A stretch of DNA of 64,000 nucleotides from Parietaria judaica (taxonomy: Eukaryota > Streptophyta > Magnoliopsida > Rosales > Urticaceae), in NCBI GenBank assembly GCA_954871525.1, contig OX940868.1, positions 19,153,056 through 19,217,055 on the forward strand, read 5' to 3'. Numbering within the stretch: position 1 is the first letter of the stretch; every line of letters begins with the position of its first letter. Positions 12,319-22,680 of this stretch are shown here, one piece after another. Position numbers and translations under genes: made by a program. The notes beneath the pieces are model-generated. The model saw only the letters and a program-made list of their open reading frames with translations. It did no database searches and had not been told where the DNA came from.

Positions 12319-13153
12319 TAGAGCTGCAGCTCACGACCAAAATGGAGCCATCACGACGCTCGCGACGGGGGAGAGGACTTCGCGACGGCTCGCGACGGGG
12401 AGGTTAAAATCGCGATGGGGTTCCTTCGCTGCGATCTCTCTCTCGACGTCGCAGTGATTAGGGGTGAGCATTTTAGACCCAACCCGATGGCCCAACCCAA
12501 TCCGTTAGAGACCCGACCCCAATCTAACCCGCCCAATCTAACACACTCAAAATTGGGTCAGATCGGGCCGGACCTGACTATTATTCGGGTCGGGTCGGGT
12601 CCAAAACCTTGGGTCGGGTCGGGGTCTCCGACCCGACCAATATAATAAATACATATTTCATATTAATTTTTATTCAAGTAGTGTAATCTTTAATCTTTTA
12701 AAATTTTTCATTCTCAATTTTATTTACAATTAAAGACCATTCAATCTCTCATTTTCATGTTTTACATTGTTTAGTGTATGTTTGTTTGATTAAATTTGTT
12801 TGGGTATTTTTACTTGAATTTTGAGTTACATTGATGCATTTTTTTCATATTATTTTTTGTTATTTAAGATTAAATTTTAATTAATCGGGCCATGGCGACC
12901 CAAACTAACCCAACCCGATTTTTATCGGGTCGGTTTCCTTGGCACAAATCGAAATTTAATCGACGAGAAATTCGGGCATTGAAAAATTTTGGGTCGGATC
13001 AGGCTTTTTTTTAGGAACCCGAAGTGATCGGGTCGGGTCCATAAAAAGCATCGGGGCGGCCCAACCCAACCCATGCTCACCCCTAGCAGTGATCATAATC
13101 CTCGGCACTACGACGCATCGCGACGGGTCGCGAAGTCTTCAGTTTCAGCTCTA
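12319..13153. mobile_element. Outer hAT-type MITE, interrupted by another MITE
   Basis: The left end TAGAGCTGCAGCTCACGACC and the inverted right end TAGAGCTGAAACTGAAGAC form short inverted repeats. The 8-bp flanks are CTTGTGAG (12311-12318) and TCTGTGAG (13154-13161), six of eight identical. Remaining outer sequence (12319-12458 and 13086-13153) is rich in cgcgacgg words. A different hAT MITE (12459-13085) sits inside, so the element is about 208 bp without it. Confidence 0.6.
12459..13085. mobile_element. hAT-type MITE, copy 1 (TAGGGGTGAGCAT family)
   Basis: The element is bounded by TAGGGGTGAGCAT and its inverted copy ATGCTCACCCCTA. A perfect 8-bp target duplication GCAGTGAT lies at 12451-12458 and 13086-13093, typical of hAT transposition. 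Both arms are rich in gggtcgggt words in opposite orientations and the middle is AT-rich. A second copy with its own duplication is at 42569-43167, alignable over almost its whole length. No transposase is encoded. Confidence 0.9.
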
Positions 13154-13161
13154 TCTGTGAG

Positions 13162-14491
13162 ACCAATGCATCGATAAATAAGTCATTAACTTGCAAGTCG
13201 GGTGAGATCCAATTGATCCCATTTTATTGCGTTACAAAATGTGAATGGGCTGTTTATTTTTTATTAAAAGCATTATTGAAAATACGTGTGTCATCTACGA
13301 ATAATTTTATTTAATTTTTTATTTATTTATCACTAAGGGCACAAATCACAATATATCACAACATGAGTTTTTTTGTCCATTATCCCAAGTCCCAACACAC
13401 TTCACTATCATAAACCGTCTCATTAGGCCCAATAGGCCCAATATATATTGGGCTTTATAGGTAACTATACTTATCCATCAGATACTGATAGTTTTAAGGC
13501 CAACTGAGGATGTCACCAAAATAAAATAATAAGATAAAAAATAACGCCCTGATTCTTAGCCCATTTTATAAAACACTTTTCAAATTAGATCTGCTCTGGA
13601 TAATAATAAAAAATATATAAAATAATAAATTAAACATAAACCAGATTGGTTGACAAACAAGGTTGAGTCAAAAGTTATTGACCGAGGGAGACTGGAGATC
13701 TAGAGGTCAACTAAAGTTCAAGTGTGTGTTAACAACAGAATAGTTACAATTAAATAATTTTAGCCCTAAAAGTGAGATATTAATCTTAAATCTTAATTAT
13801 AACCCAATTTAATTTACCAAAAATTTTGGGCCTTTTAATAAATATCGATAAAAATAGTTAAAAAAATCGCTACTTTTTTAACTAAGTCCTACCGATGGCA
13901 ATTTTATTTAATAAATCAATCCCGAAAAAACTTAAAAAGATTATATGTTAGAGAATTACTAATGCTAATTAGAAATTATGTTTTATTTTTTAACATAATG
14001 TAATCGACGATATAGAATTAATATATGTCCTTTTTAATAAGATAACTATATTGATCAAAATTACACGCACTTGCATTACAAGAGTATGCTGACACTATAG
14101 GGTATACGCTAAGATTGAATTTAAGACTTCTTGAATAGTCTTATCGTAAGTTTACCACTAGGTCAAATAAATTTAGTTAAATAATATTTGTATGTATCTG
14201 ACGTGTGATGTTATTTAGAACATTTATATTTGAGTGATAACAAAATATAACTTTACTGATTCAATTAATATACTAAGAATTGTTGGAAATGTATACAGTC
14301 CATAAATAATAAATATGTAATTTTCTTAGGAAATAAGAAATGAATAGTTAAATACATTGTATTGGATTCCAATAGAGGAACATGAAAAAAGGGGAACAGG
14401 ACAGAACAAGCCAGGTTGGTCAATATAGTAAAGTCCAAGAACAGCAATGAAAATAAATAAAGAAAAGTTATAAAATAGAAATCGTAAATAA

Positions 14492-14533
<42 letters not shown>

Positions 14534-14970
14534 GAAACTGGTAGGCTAAGGGGGTAAGTAAAAGTTACAGAATAATTTGCCCCTATACTTTGTAATTTGG
14601 TGCAATTTGTTCAATTAATTTTAATTATTGACAGTAAAACTCACCATGCTTCAAAAATTTAGCATATTACCCCATAACTTGTTAAAAATTTGATTAAATC
14701 GAATGTATTTTGTTAATGAATTATTGAATAAGATGAACATACTTAGATTACATTATAATTCTATTTCATCATTAAAAAGTTACCTAGATTCACTACTAAC
14801 AAATAGTTTTGCTCAATTTTGTTCAATTTCTTAATAAGTGTTAATTTAGATGGTCCGTCAACTTTTTTTAACAAAAAAATGGACTGAACTATTGTTTTAC
14901 GTTTTACTGATTTGGCTATGAAAAAGTCAGTACGGTACGTGTTGACCCAGTTGATTATAAATTAAGTACT
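13162..14970. other. Intergenic, no gene seen
   Basis: AT-rich DNA without a supported ORF, RNA gene or recognisable element. A (TAA)n microsatellite lies at 14488-14528. Possible old transposon debris cannot be identified by eye. Confidence 0.5.
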
Positions 14971-14978
14971 CCTATCGC

Positions 14979-15568
14979 TAGGGCTGAAACCGGGTAAAAA
15001 ACCTAGTTTTTTTCATTACCTGAAACCCGAACCCGGATTTTCGGGTTTGACTTTTCAAACCCGAATCCGGTTCTTTAAAGACAAAACCCGAAAAACCGGA
15101 TTCGGGTAATTACCAGATTTTTATTTGAAAACTCGGATTTTAAATCCGAACCCGGTTTTAACCCACTTTTTTATATTTTTTTTTTGAATTAAAAATAATT
15201 ATAAAGCAAATAATACATAATATTACTTAATCTTAAATACACCAATCCAAACTTTCTACACATAGATGTAGTATTAATGTTAGTTTATAAATATAATACT
15301 TAGTAAAAACAAGTTTATAAACATTATAAAAATAAATTAGATATTTATAAATCTTTATTTAAAAATTCGGGTTTTAGTGACCTACTAACCAGGTTTCGGG
15401 TTTTATAACTCAAAACTCGAAACCCGGAACCGGTTTAATTCGGTTAGGGATTTTTCAAATTTCAGTTTCGGTTTAACCCAATTTTAATTCAATTTTGATT
15501 TTTTTAAAACTGGATTCGGTCTGGTTTCAGTTTAAAACCCGTATTAGCAGGTTTTATGTGCAGGCCTA
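14979..15568. mobile_element. hAT-type MITE (TAGGGCTG family)
   Basis: The 590-bp element begins TAGGGCTGAAACCGGG and ends CAGGCCTA, with a perfect 8-bp target duplication CCTATCGC at 14971-14978 and 15569-15576. The arms carry many aacccg and cgggt words in both orientations, arranged like subterminal transposase-binding repeats, and the middle is AT-rich. No coding capacity is present. Confidence 0.85.
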
Positions 15569-15576
15569 CCTATCGC

Positions 15577-16666
15577 TATTATCTTTATAATTTTTTGCGA
15601 TCAGGAAACTTATTATAAGAACCTCAAATTCAAAAGACAAATTGCACCGAAAATAAAAGTTGAAGGGGACATTATTGCAAATTACTCAAAGCTAAAAGAA
15701 AAAGAAAAAGAATTAATTTACTATTAGGAAATTCAGAAGAAAAAAAAAAAGCGAGTGTGTTTTTTCACACTCACATTCACACACAGCTGTGACTTCCGTG
15801 AGTGTGAGTGAAATGAAACTATTATTTTCCTTCAAACCAAACACAACGCTTTAAAGGATCTTCTCTCTCTCTCTCTCATCTTCTCTTCTCTGCTGAATCT
15901 ACAGGACTAGCGAAGAAGAAGAAGAAGAAGAAGAAGAGAGAGCTTCACTTCAATTAAAGATTTTATTTTTTATTGTTCATTCGATTCCCTGATTTTCTCA
16001 ACAAATTCAAAACCCCATTTCGGGATCGAAATGCTGGCCAATCCGAGAGAGCCAAGACGCCATTAAAGCTCTGATCTCGCCTCACCTAACTCGCTCCGGG
16101 ACGAGTCGTTGGTTGGACTCTTAAATCATGATAATACTCAAGATTCTCAAGCTCCTCCCAATCCCGCGTCCCGCTGGCGAGAGCTCTCGCCATTGCTGAA
16201 GAGCCCCCGAGCTCCCGTTTGCAGACCCGTTAGGGCTTTCAAGGTAAATGCTTTTTCAATGTGGGTTTGAACTCCATTGAAGAGTCGTCGTGTATAGCTT
16301 GCTTCACAAGGATTCCTAAAGTGAAAAGGGGATTCCTCAGATTGATTGAGAAAGAAGAAGAAGAAGAAGGAAAAAGGCCATTTGGGTTTGTCTCTGCAAC
16401 GGCTGAAACCTTCAAAGTTGCTTTCTTTTTCGGAAAAAAATTAAATAATATTTATTCAATCTCTTCTCTGAGATTCGAGATTTGGGAATTGGTCTCTTTA
16501 TCGACAATATTCTGTACCCGTTGAGACCAATCTGTCCCTGATAAGAGACGTGGTTCCAACTATATTACTCTCTTCAGGGAGTTGAGGCCTTGAAAAGATT
16601 CCGAGGGACTCAAATATACATTCTCTAGTTGACTATTCGGGTGTTTGGAGCTCTTGGTCTTCTTCG
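15577..16666 (+). promoter_or_regulatory. Promoter and long leader of the DUF1191 gene
   Basis: After an AT-rich part there is a CT microsatellite (15861-15878) and a GAA run (15911-15937), which look like a transcribed 5' leader. A donor-like aaggtaaatg at 16241-16250 and acceptor-like cttcag at 16572-16577 suggest an intron in the leader. That is an inference; no start codon upstream of 16667 gives a better protein. Confidence 0.4.
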
Positions 16667-17605
16667 ATGGCCGTGATTCTCCGTGCGCTCGCCGTTCTCT
16701 GTCTTCTGGCGTCGTTCCCGTGGCTCCCGGAGCTCGCTGCGCAGCCCAGTCCAAGTACAAGCTCTCCAAGCTCGCTAAATGCGCTTCTCCAAGACTATGC
16801 TTACCGGGCTTTAGCCCGGCCGAGGACGGGGGTTCCCTACGATGCTGCTGTGCCTTCCAATCTGACCGGGATTGCCCTCTCGGCTTTGAGGCTCAGGAGC
16901 GGGAGCTTGTTTAGAAGAGGCGCGGGGTACGAAGAGTTTGCTGTTCCTGTCGGCGTGTCGGTGACTCCGTTTGTGGAGAGGCTCGTTTTGGTGTACCGGA
17001 ATTTGGGGAATTGGTCGACGGTGTATTACCCGTTGCCGGGATACACTTACTTAACCCCGGTTTTGGGGCTTATCGCTTATGACGCCTTGGATTTATCGGC
17101 AAAGAATCTTCCGGAGCTGGATCTCCGAGCCACCGGAGACCCTATTTTGATCAGATTCCGAAATGCTGACCAAGTTCCGGCGGGGACGGTGGCAAAGTGC
17201 GTCTGGTTTGACCTTAATGGATCTCCGAGCTTCAGCAATGTGGTGTCAAGCAACGTGTGTTCGACCGTTCAGCAAGGGCATTTTTCCATTGCCGTCCCTT
17301 CGATCGCTCCGTCTCCTGCGCCGGTTTCACCGGAGCCGAGAGGAGAGGGCAAGAGCGTAAAGAAGAGAAATCGAAAAATGTGGATCATCATTGGGTCCGT
17401 GCTGGGCGGGTTAGTGTTGTTGGGGTTGTTAGCGGTTTTGGTGATCTGGGGTCGGAAATTCCGGCAAAGAAAGAAGATGCAACAGATGGAGAGAGCCGCC
17501 GAGACCGGAGAGGCTCTCCACATGACACCCGTCGGTAACACTAAGGCGCCGGCTGCCACGGTGACGAGGACGCAACCCGTCCTCGAGAGCGAGTACGTGC
17601 CTTGA
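16667..17605 (+). CDS. DUF1191 family type I membrane protein
   Basis: A single-exon ORF of 312 residues. Residues 1-25 are a signal peptide (MAVILRALAVLCLLASFPWL, ending near ELAA-QP). The extracellular part (26-235) carries the DUF1191 pattern: LNALLQDYAYRAL near the start, VYRNLGNWSTVYYPLPGY in the middle, and a C-terminal VCSTVQQGHFS block. N-glycosylation sites NLT and NWS are visible. One membrane helix (about 243-266, WIIIGSVLGGLVLLGLLAVL) is preceded by basic KKRNRK, consistent with a cytoplasmic C-terminal tail ending ESEYVP. The family is plant-specific and of unknown biochemical role. As I recall, the Arabidopsis relative At3g08600 neighbours the NDUFA1 gene. Confidence 0.93.
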   Translation: MAVILRALAVLCLLASFPWLPELAAQPSPSTSSPSSLNALLQDYAYRALARPRTGVPYDAAVPSNLTGIALSALRLRSGSLFRRGAGYEEFAVPVGVSVTPFVERLVLVYRNLGNWSTVYYPLPGYTYLTPVLGLIAYDALDLSAKNLPELDLRATGDPILIRFRNADQVPAGTVAKCVWFDLNGSPSFSNVVSSNVCSTVQQGHFSIAVPSIAPSPAPVSPEPRGEGKSVKKRNRKMWIIIGSVLGGLVLLGLLAVLVIWGRKFRQRKKMQQMERAAETGEALHMTPVGNTKAPAATVTRTQPVLESEYVP

Positions 17606-20600
17606 CTCGAAAGTGAGAAATTCCTTGTCTGTCCTCAATCTGGTTAGTTTGCTTAGTTAGTTGTGTGAGTAATATAGAATTTTTGTGTAAATCTGTGGAT
17701 GACTCACCTTATTGTGTTTCTTATATTATTCTTTGTGGTGTGGATTTATTTAGTAGTCAGATTCTCATTTTATTCTCTCTTTTGTGATGAATTCAGTTCT
17801 TCCATTGCCAAAAAGGAATAAAATTTCCCATTTGATATATTTCTTCTTCTTGTGTCCCAACCATATACATTTACATACATATATATATATGTGTGTATAT
17901 ATATATTATCAGTTCAAATTTTCGCCAAATTTTATACTCGAGGGTTATATTTAAATTTTAGTGAAAAATAAGAGGGGGTTGGAATTGAAATTTTATACGA
18001 ATTATAGTGAATTCGGCCCGATCTCTTTAGTAGTTTCACGGTGCTGACCTAATTTTATTTGATATTTTGGGAGCTCGGTTGCAAAAACGGAGGGATTAGG
18101 GTTTACTCCCTAGGAATCAGATTAGGGAATTTTGTAATGGGCGTTTAAGGGTTGATTATCATTAACCAAACCTCCATTTATTTCGCATCCTCTTCGCTAT
18201 TGTAATTATTATTTTCGATCATAGTGAAATATTCTCCCGTGTCCGTTGTTTTCTTCCTAAATTACAATTTCACGTAAAATTCACGTGTGCAAATTTTATT
18301 ATATTTTTGTCGCGCTCACTTGACGTAGAATTGTTAGTCACTAATAGTTTTAATTGAGTAAGTTTGAGCATTTATTCAAAATTAGACATGTGAGTTTGGA
18401 TCAACTATTTTCTGGCAAAATTTACTTTCCTCGAGTGTTTTCACCTACTTCAAATCTCATGTAGTTCATCAGATAATATATCAGATCTATTAATATATAT
18501 TACACACAAATATATTTATATTGGTTTTATTATTTATATCTTCAATGTACGCCAAAATCAACTATACATTTAAACAACAAAAGTAATTTATTAATATGAT
18601 TGCATCACTATTTGAAGAAAATGATAGTTAAGAGGGGATCTAATTCTAAACGGCTTGACGTTGATTGAGCTCATTATCTTATATATGAATATGATCATTC
18701 ACAAAAAGTCAAGTCAATATATATATATATATATTTATTGGTGACGTGACTAAAAGGATTTGTTTAAATTTCTATTTTAATGTTGAAATTCATTAATTAA
18801 CCAACCATGTTTTACTAATTTGTTATATATTATCGATACTCGACGAGACCAAATTCATCGGGTTCGTATTTCAACATGTGTCATTGAAGTATAAACTGTA
18901 GTGTTCGAATCGCAAGGCATACAAAAAAAAAAAAAAGGTTTATAAAATAATTATTATATGTGTAGTATATGTAAAACATCTTGAGATTGTGCATGGAAAT
19001 TAGGAGCATTTATTGAAGGAGAATGAAAATAGAAACATAATGTCTTATAAATAAATATGCTTCTAACTTTGTGTCGGAGCGTACGAAATATTTAATGTTA
19101 TTGTTAAGCGTCCAAAACATAGTCTTTATATAGTACTATATTTCAGTATACATAAAATATCGATAATTTTTTATTATTTACTTGGTGTATGGTCATATAG
19201 TCACTAATCTATATCATCAAATGATTATTTATTTACTACAAAAATATATATTTTTTCTCTTAAAATATAAATTCCATACTTATAAAGATGGCTTTCGATA
19301 TGAAAAGCATGAAGAAAAAAGGTTTTAAGTGCTCTATTTAATAATGACACAAAACATAACAATGACACATTTCAGCTCCAAGCTTTCAACAATGTCATTG
19401 CAAGGAGCCTAATATATATATATATATATATATATATTTACACACACATATAATTACATAGAGACAATCACTATTTCGAACACGAGTGTTCTAGGCCTCG
19501 GTCTGTCCGGTCCGAGTAGTGGTGAAATCAGGAATTACATATCGGGTGTTAGATTTAAATTCTTGTAAAAATTATCATTGGGAAGATATTTAAATTTTAT
19601 TAAAAATTTGAATATTAAGATGAAATTTAATATATTTTTATACTAAAAATAATATATATGTGTGTTTATACTAAAAATAAAATAAAGTAATAAGTGTTCA
19701 AAAAAAATAAATCTGAATAGGGGTTTGAACTTGAACCCCACCCTACTTACGCTAACGGGTCTGAGTGAGCTCGCGACTGGCCCGGACAGCCACTAATCAT
19801 TTCAAACAATGACAGCGAAGACGAGTATTATTTCGCTGCCGCGGCACTTGGAGACGGGCTGCATGGCCTGGTCCGACGACCACGGAAGGCTCAAATTTTT
19901 AAGGGTGAATAACGTATTGATGTAGTTAAGTTCAAACATACAATTAATATAAATAAGTATTCTTTTTACACACTGAACTTTATTTATTTTTCCTTTTCTT
20001 ATGATTTTTATTATACTAGTTGTTAAAGTACTGAGCTTGGCTTGAGTCTTCTTGACCACCTAACAGGCTAACACAATAAATAAAAGTGCATACATTATTT
20101 AATGTATATAAATGAGAAGATTCTTAATAACGTGGACCCAATGAAGAAGAAAAAAAAAAAAAAGCAATATTTTGGATTGCATTTTATTTTTATTTTGGTC
20201 TTGGAATATAGATTTTTAATTTCACGTTATTAGAATAGCTAAGTATGGTAAATGAGTTAATTAAACATAATAAAAATAAAAAATCTAAATAGAGAAAAAA
20301 AAAATCAGGTTTTTCTTTTCTCTCACCAAATTTATGACCGCAAAATTAAAATTTTGAGCTCTCATCTATTTTTTTATATATATTTTTTTAATGTCTCAAT
20401 TATTTTTTTTTAATCTAGTGGCCAAAACTGTCAGCCGGGAAGCGGGAACTGAGTGGTCGTGGGTCCCGGCCAACAGTTGGAGACCTCCCGGAAACCCGTT
20501 TTCGACCGTGGTAGTTATTTTTTTGAGTTGCCTCGTGCCTGTCAGGTTTAAACGTTGAGTTTTTTTTATAATTAATTAATTCATATATATAGATTAATAG

Positions 20601-20764
20601 ATATATACATTAACATTGGCAATGTAATAAATAGTCAATTGGGTACTGAGTGGCTAATAATGGCTTGGACAGCGCATAGTAAAGAAATATAAAGTAGTTT
20701 TTATACATTTTAAAAAAAAGTGGGTGTCAGGAAATAAGATTTCTTCTAACTTCTAAGCACTATG
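17606..20764. other. Intergenic, AT-rich, no gene seen
   Basis: The 3' region of the DUF1191 gene occupies the first 200 bases. The rest is AT-rich with dinucleotide runs at 17878-17905, 18718-18734 and 19412-19437. A GC-richer stretch at 19480-19870 (accgggc and ggcccgg words) may be old transposon debris but lacks clear ends. No supported ORF. Confidence 0.5.
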
Positions 20765-20907
20765 AATATGAAGAAAGAGATTAGAAGAACTCTCTCTCAA
20801 CCACTTGTCTTTATTTTTTGATATTAGCGTGATGCCGTTCGTTACGGCGTGAACCTCCAGGGTTCTTCTCTTCGTGCTATCCCGGTGCTCTCCCCGGCGA
20901 TAAGCGT

Positions 20908-22680
20908 GTGGTGCTGAGCGTTGTGCTCAGGTTTCTTGTGAGCGTGATAGCTATGACTACTTCCCTCTGTTTCTCAGACTTGGGGCTGGATCCTAAGCTT
21001 CAGGCGGCAGAGATCGAAGGCGAGGGATCTGGGAACTTTGTTCTTCTTGGAAAATCTCTTTCGACGAAAATCCCTAGCCGGAATACGATTCTTGCGGTTC
21101 TTAACAGAGCGTGGGATAAGCTAGAAGGTTGGAGCTTGACGGAGGTTAAGCACGGAATCTTCAAGTTTACGTTTAAAAATCGCAAAGACAGGGACTCTGT
21201 GCTTTCCAGAAGACCGTGGACTATCAGGGGCACGCAGCTTGCTATAGTCAGCTGGCCGGAATACCTTGCACTGGACGAAGTCCAGTTCGATATTTGCCCC
21301 TTTTGGATCCGACTAACGGGTCTTCCACCGGCAATGATTACGGAGACTACCCTACAACGTATCGCAAAGCTTTTCGGAGAAGCGATTGATTGCAAGATAG
21401 GTAGGGAGGCTAAATATGCGGCCTTCGCAAGGATCCGGGTAGAGGTGAACGTCTCTAAACCTCTCTTTGCAGGTTTTTTCCTTGATAAACCGAACCAGAA
21501 ATCGACTTGGATACAAGCACGATATGAGAATGTAGGGCAGGTGTGCTTCCGGTGTGGATTAATCGGTCATGGCGCCGGGGACTGCAGCAAGGAGGACGAT
21601 ACCCTTATCTGCAAGGAGGGATTCGCTGCGGTCCCCATGTTCGGGGAATGGCTCGACGCAGGAACTAGGGTGGAGTCCTGCTTTGCCAATGGTGGCCGGA
21701 AAATCATCCCGAAGACGGACAGTGCAACCGAGGTGGAAGCTGAACTGCACGCGCCGGAGAGCATCCCTTCAAACGGACCTGCCGAAACCGAAGACCCGGC
21801 TACCGAAAAGGCTGCCTACCCACAAGCTATGATCGTGACACCTGGTTCGGAGGCTGTGATTGGACATGGCACAGAGCGATGGACAAACAAGAGGATAGCT
21901 AGAGAGGGCCAATCAAGAAACATCAGAAGGAAAGCAAGAGATGACCTTACCCTTTTGGAAGACAATCGGGGAAGAGAAGGCTCTGAGGAGGTGCGACAAC
22001 CAAGGTCTGATCAAGAGCGAAATGGTGGAGGTACGGCGAACAGAGGCTTGTCAGAGGAAAATGCAGTCCATGCCACTCTGAGGAGTACAGATCTGAGAGG
22101 AAAGCCAGGAAAGGGGCGTACGGCGGAGGTGTCGTATGAAGAGGGTCTGAGTGAGGGAGGAGATATGGGGCTTGAGTTTATGGTTGCTTCTCTCACTGGG
22201 CCCACGTGTGGATCTGGGAAGAGAGAACTCCTTTTGGGCTCAGCTATGGGCCTTCTGATGAGTGTGGAAGCCCAACCAAAGCCCTCTGATGCCACGTCAT
22301 TTAAAAAATCCCCTTCTGAGAAGCAGCTCGCGATTTCTAACCCGAGAGCTTGTCTCCAACACAAAACAGAGGAGGTATCCTCTGTTCTAGCCAGTCAAGT
22401 GACTCCGGCTGAGAATCGTCAAGGCCCTGTTTCTGGATTTTCTAGTAATGGAGATGAGACAACTATGGCGGGACGGAGCAAACGCCGAAGACTGGAGGAG
22501 AGGGCCACTCCGGAGTGGGACCCACCCCACCCCTCTAGGGAGGACCATCCGAGAGGTCTAAATGGTGTGATCGACCCGGAAGGGGTGGCTTGCCTAGATC
22601 GACCGGTAGAAGTGAGGGAAGTGGACGCTAAGACTAAGATATCGGCGGCTCGGATCCAACGAGCCGACCGGACATCATGA
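20908..22680 (+). CDS. LINE ORF1: RNA-binding protein with DUF4283 and zinc knuckle
   Basis: 590 residues from the first ATG. The second methionine at 20953 (MTTSLCFSDLGLD) is the likelier start, because the preceding residues look unlike the family. Residues 55-190 form a DUF4283 domain (WDKLEGWSLTEVKHGIFKFT, RRPWTIRG, PFWIRLTGLP). A CX2CX4HX4C zinc knuckle (CFRCGLIGHGAGDC) follows at about 213-226. The rest is polar and probably disordered, with a basic GRSKRRRLEER patch near residue 520. It would package element RNA. Its stop overlaps the ORF2 start as ATGA at 22677-22680, suggesting translation by termination and reinitiation. Confidence 0.9.
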   Translation: MVLSVVLRFLVSVIAMTTSLCFSDLGLDPKLQAAEIEGEGSGNFVLLGKSLSTKIPSRNTILAVLNRAWDKLEGWSLTEVKHGIFKFTFKNRKDRDSVLSRRPWTIRGTQLAIVSWPEYLALDEVQFDICPFWIRLTGLPPAMITETTLQRIAKLFGEAIDCKIGREAKYAAFARIRVEVNVSKPLFAGFFLDKPNQKSTWIQARYENVGQVCFRCGLIGHGAGDCSKEDDTLICKEGFAAVPMFGEWLDAGTRVESCFANGGRKIIPKTDSATEVEAELHAPESIPSNGPAETEDPATEKAAYPQAMIVTPGSEAVIGHGTERWTNKRIAREGQSRNIRRKARDDLTLLEDNRGREGSEEVRQPRSDQERNGGGTANRGLSEENAVHATLRSTDLRGKPGKGRTAEVSYEEGLSEGGDMGLEFMVASLTGPTCGSGKRELLLGSAMGLLMSVEAQPKPSDATSFKKSPSEKQLAISNPRACLQHKTEEVSSVLASQVTPAENRQGPVSGFSSNGDETTMAGRSKRRRLEERATPEWDPPHPSREDHPRGLNGVIDPEGVACLDRPVEVREVDAKTKISAARIQRADRTS

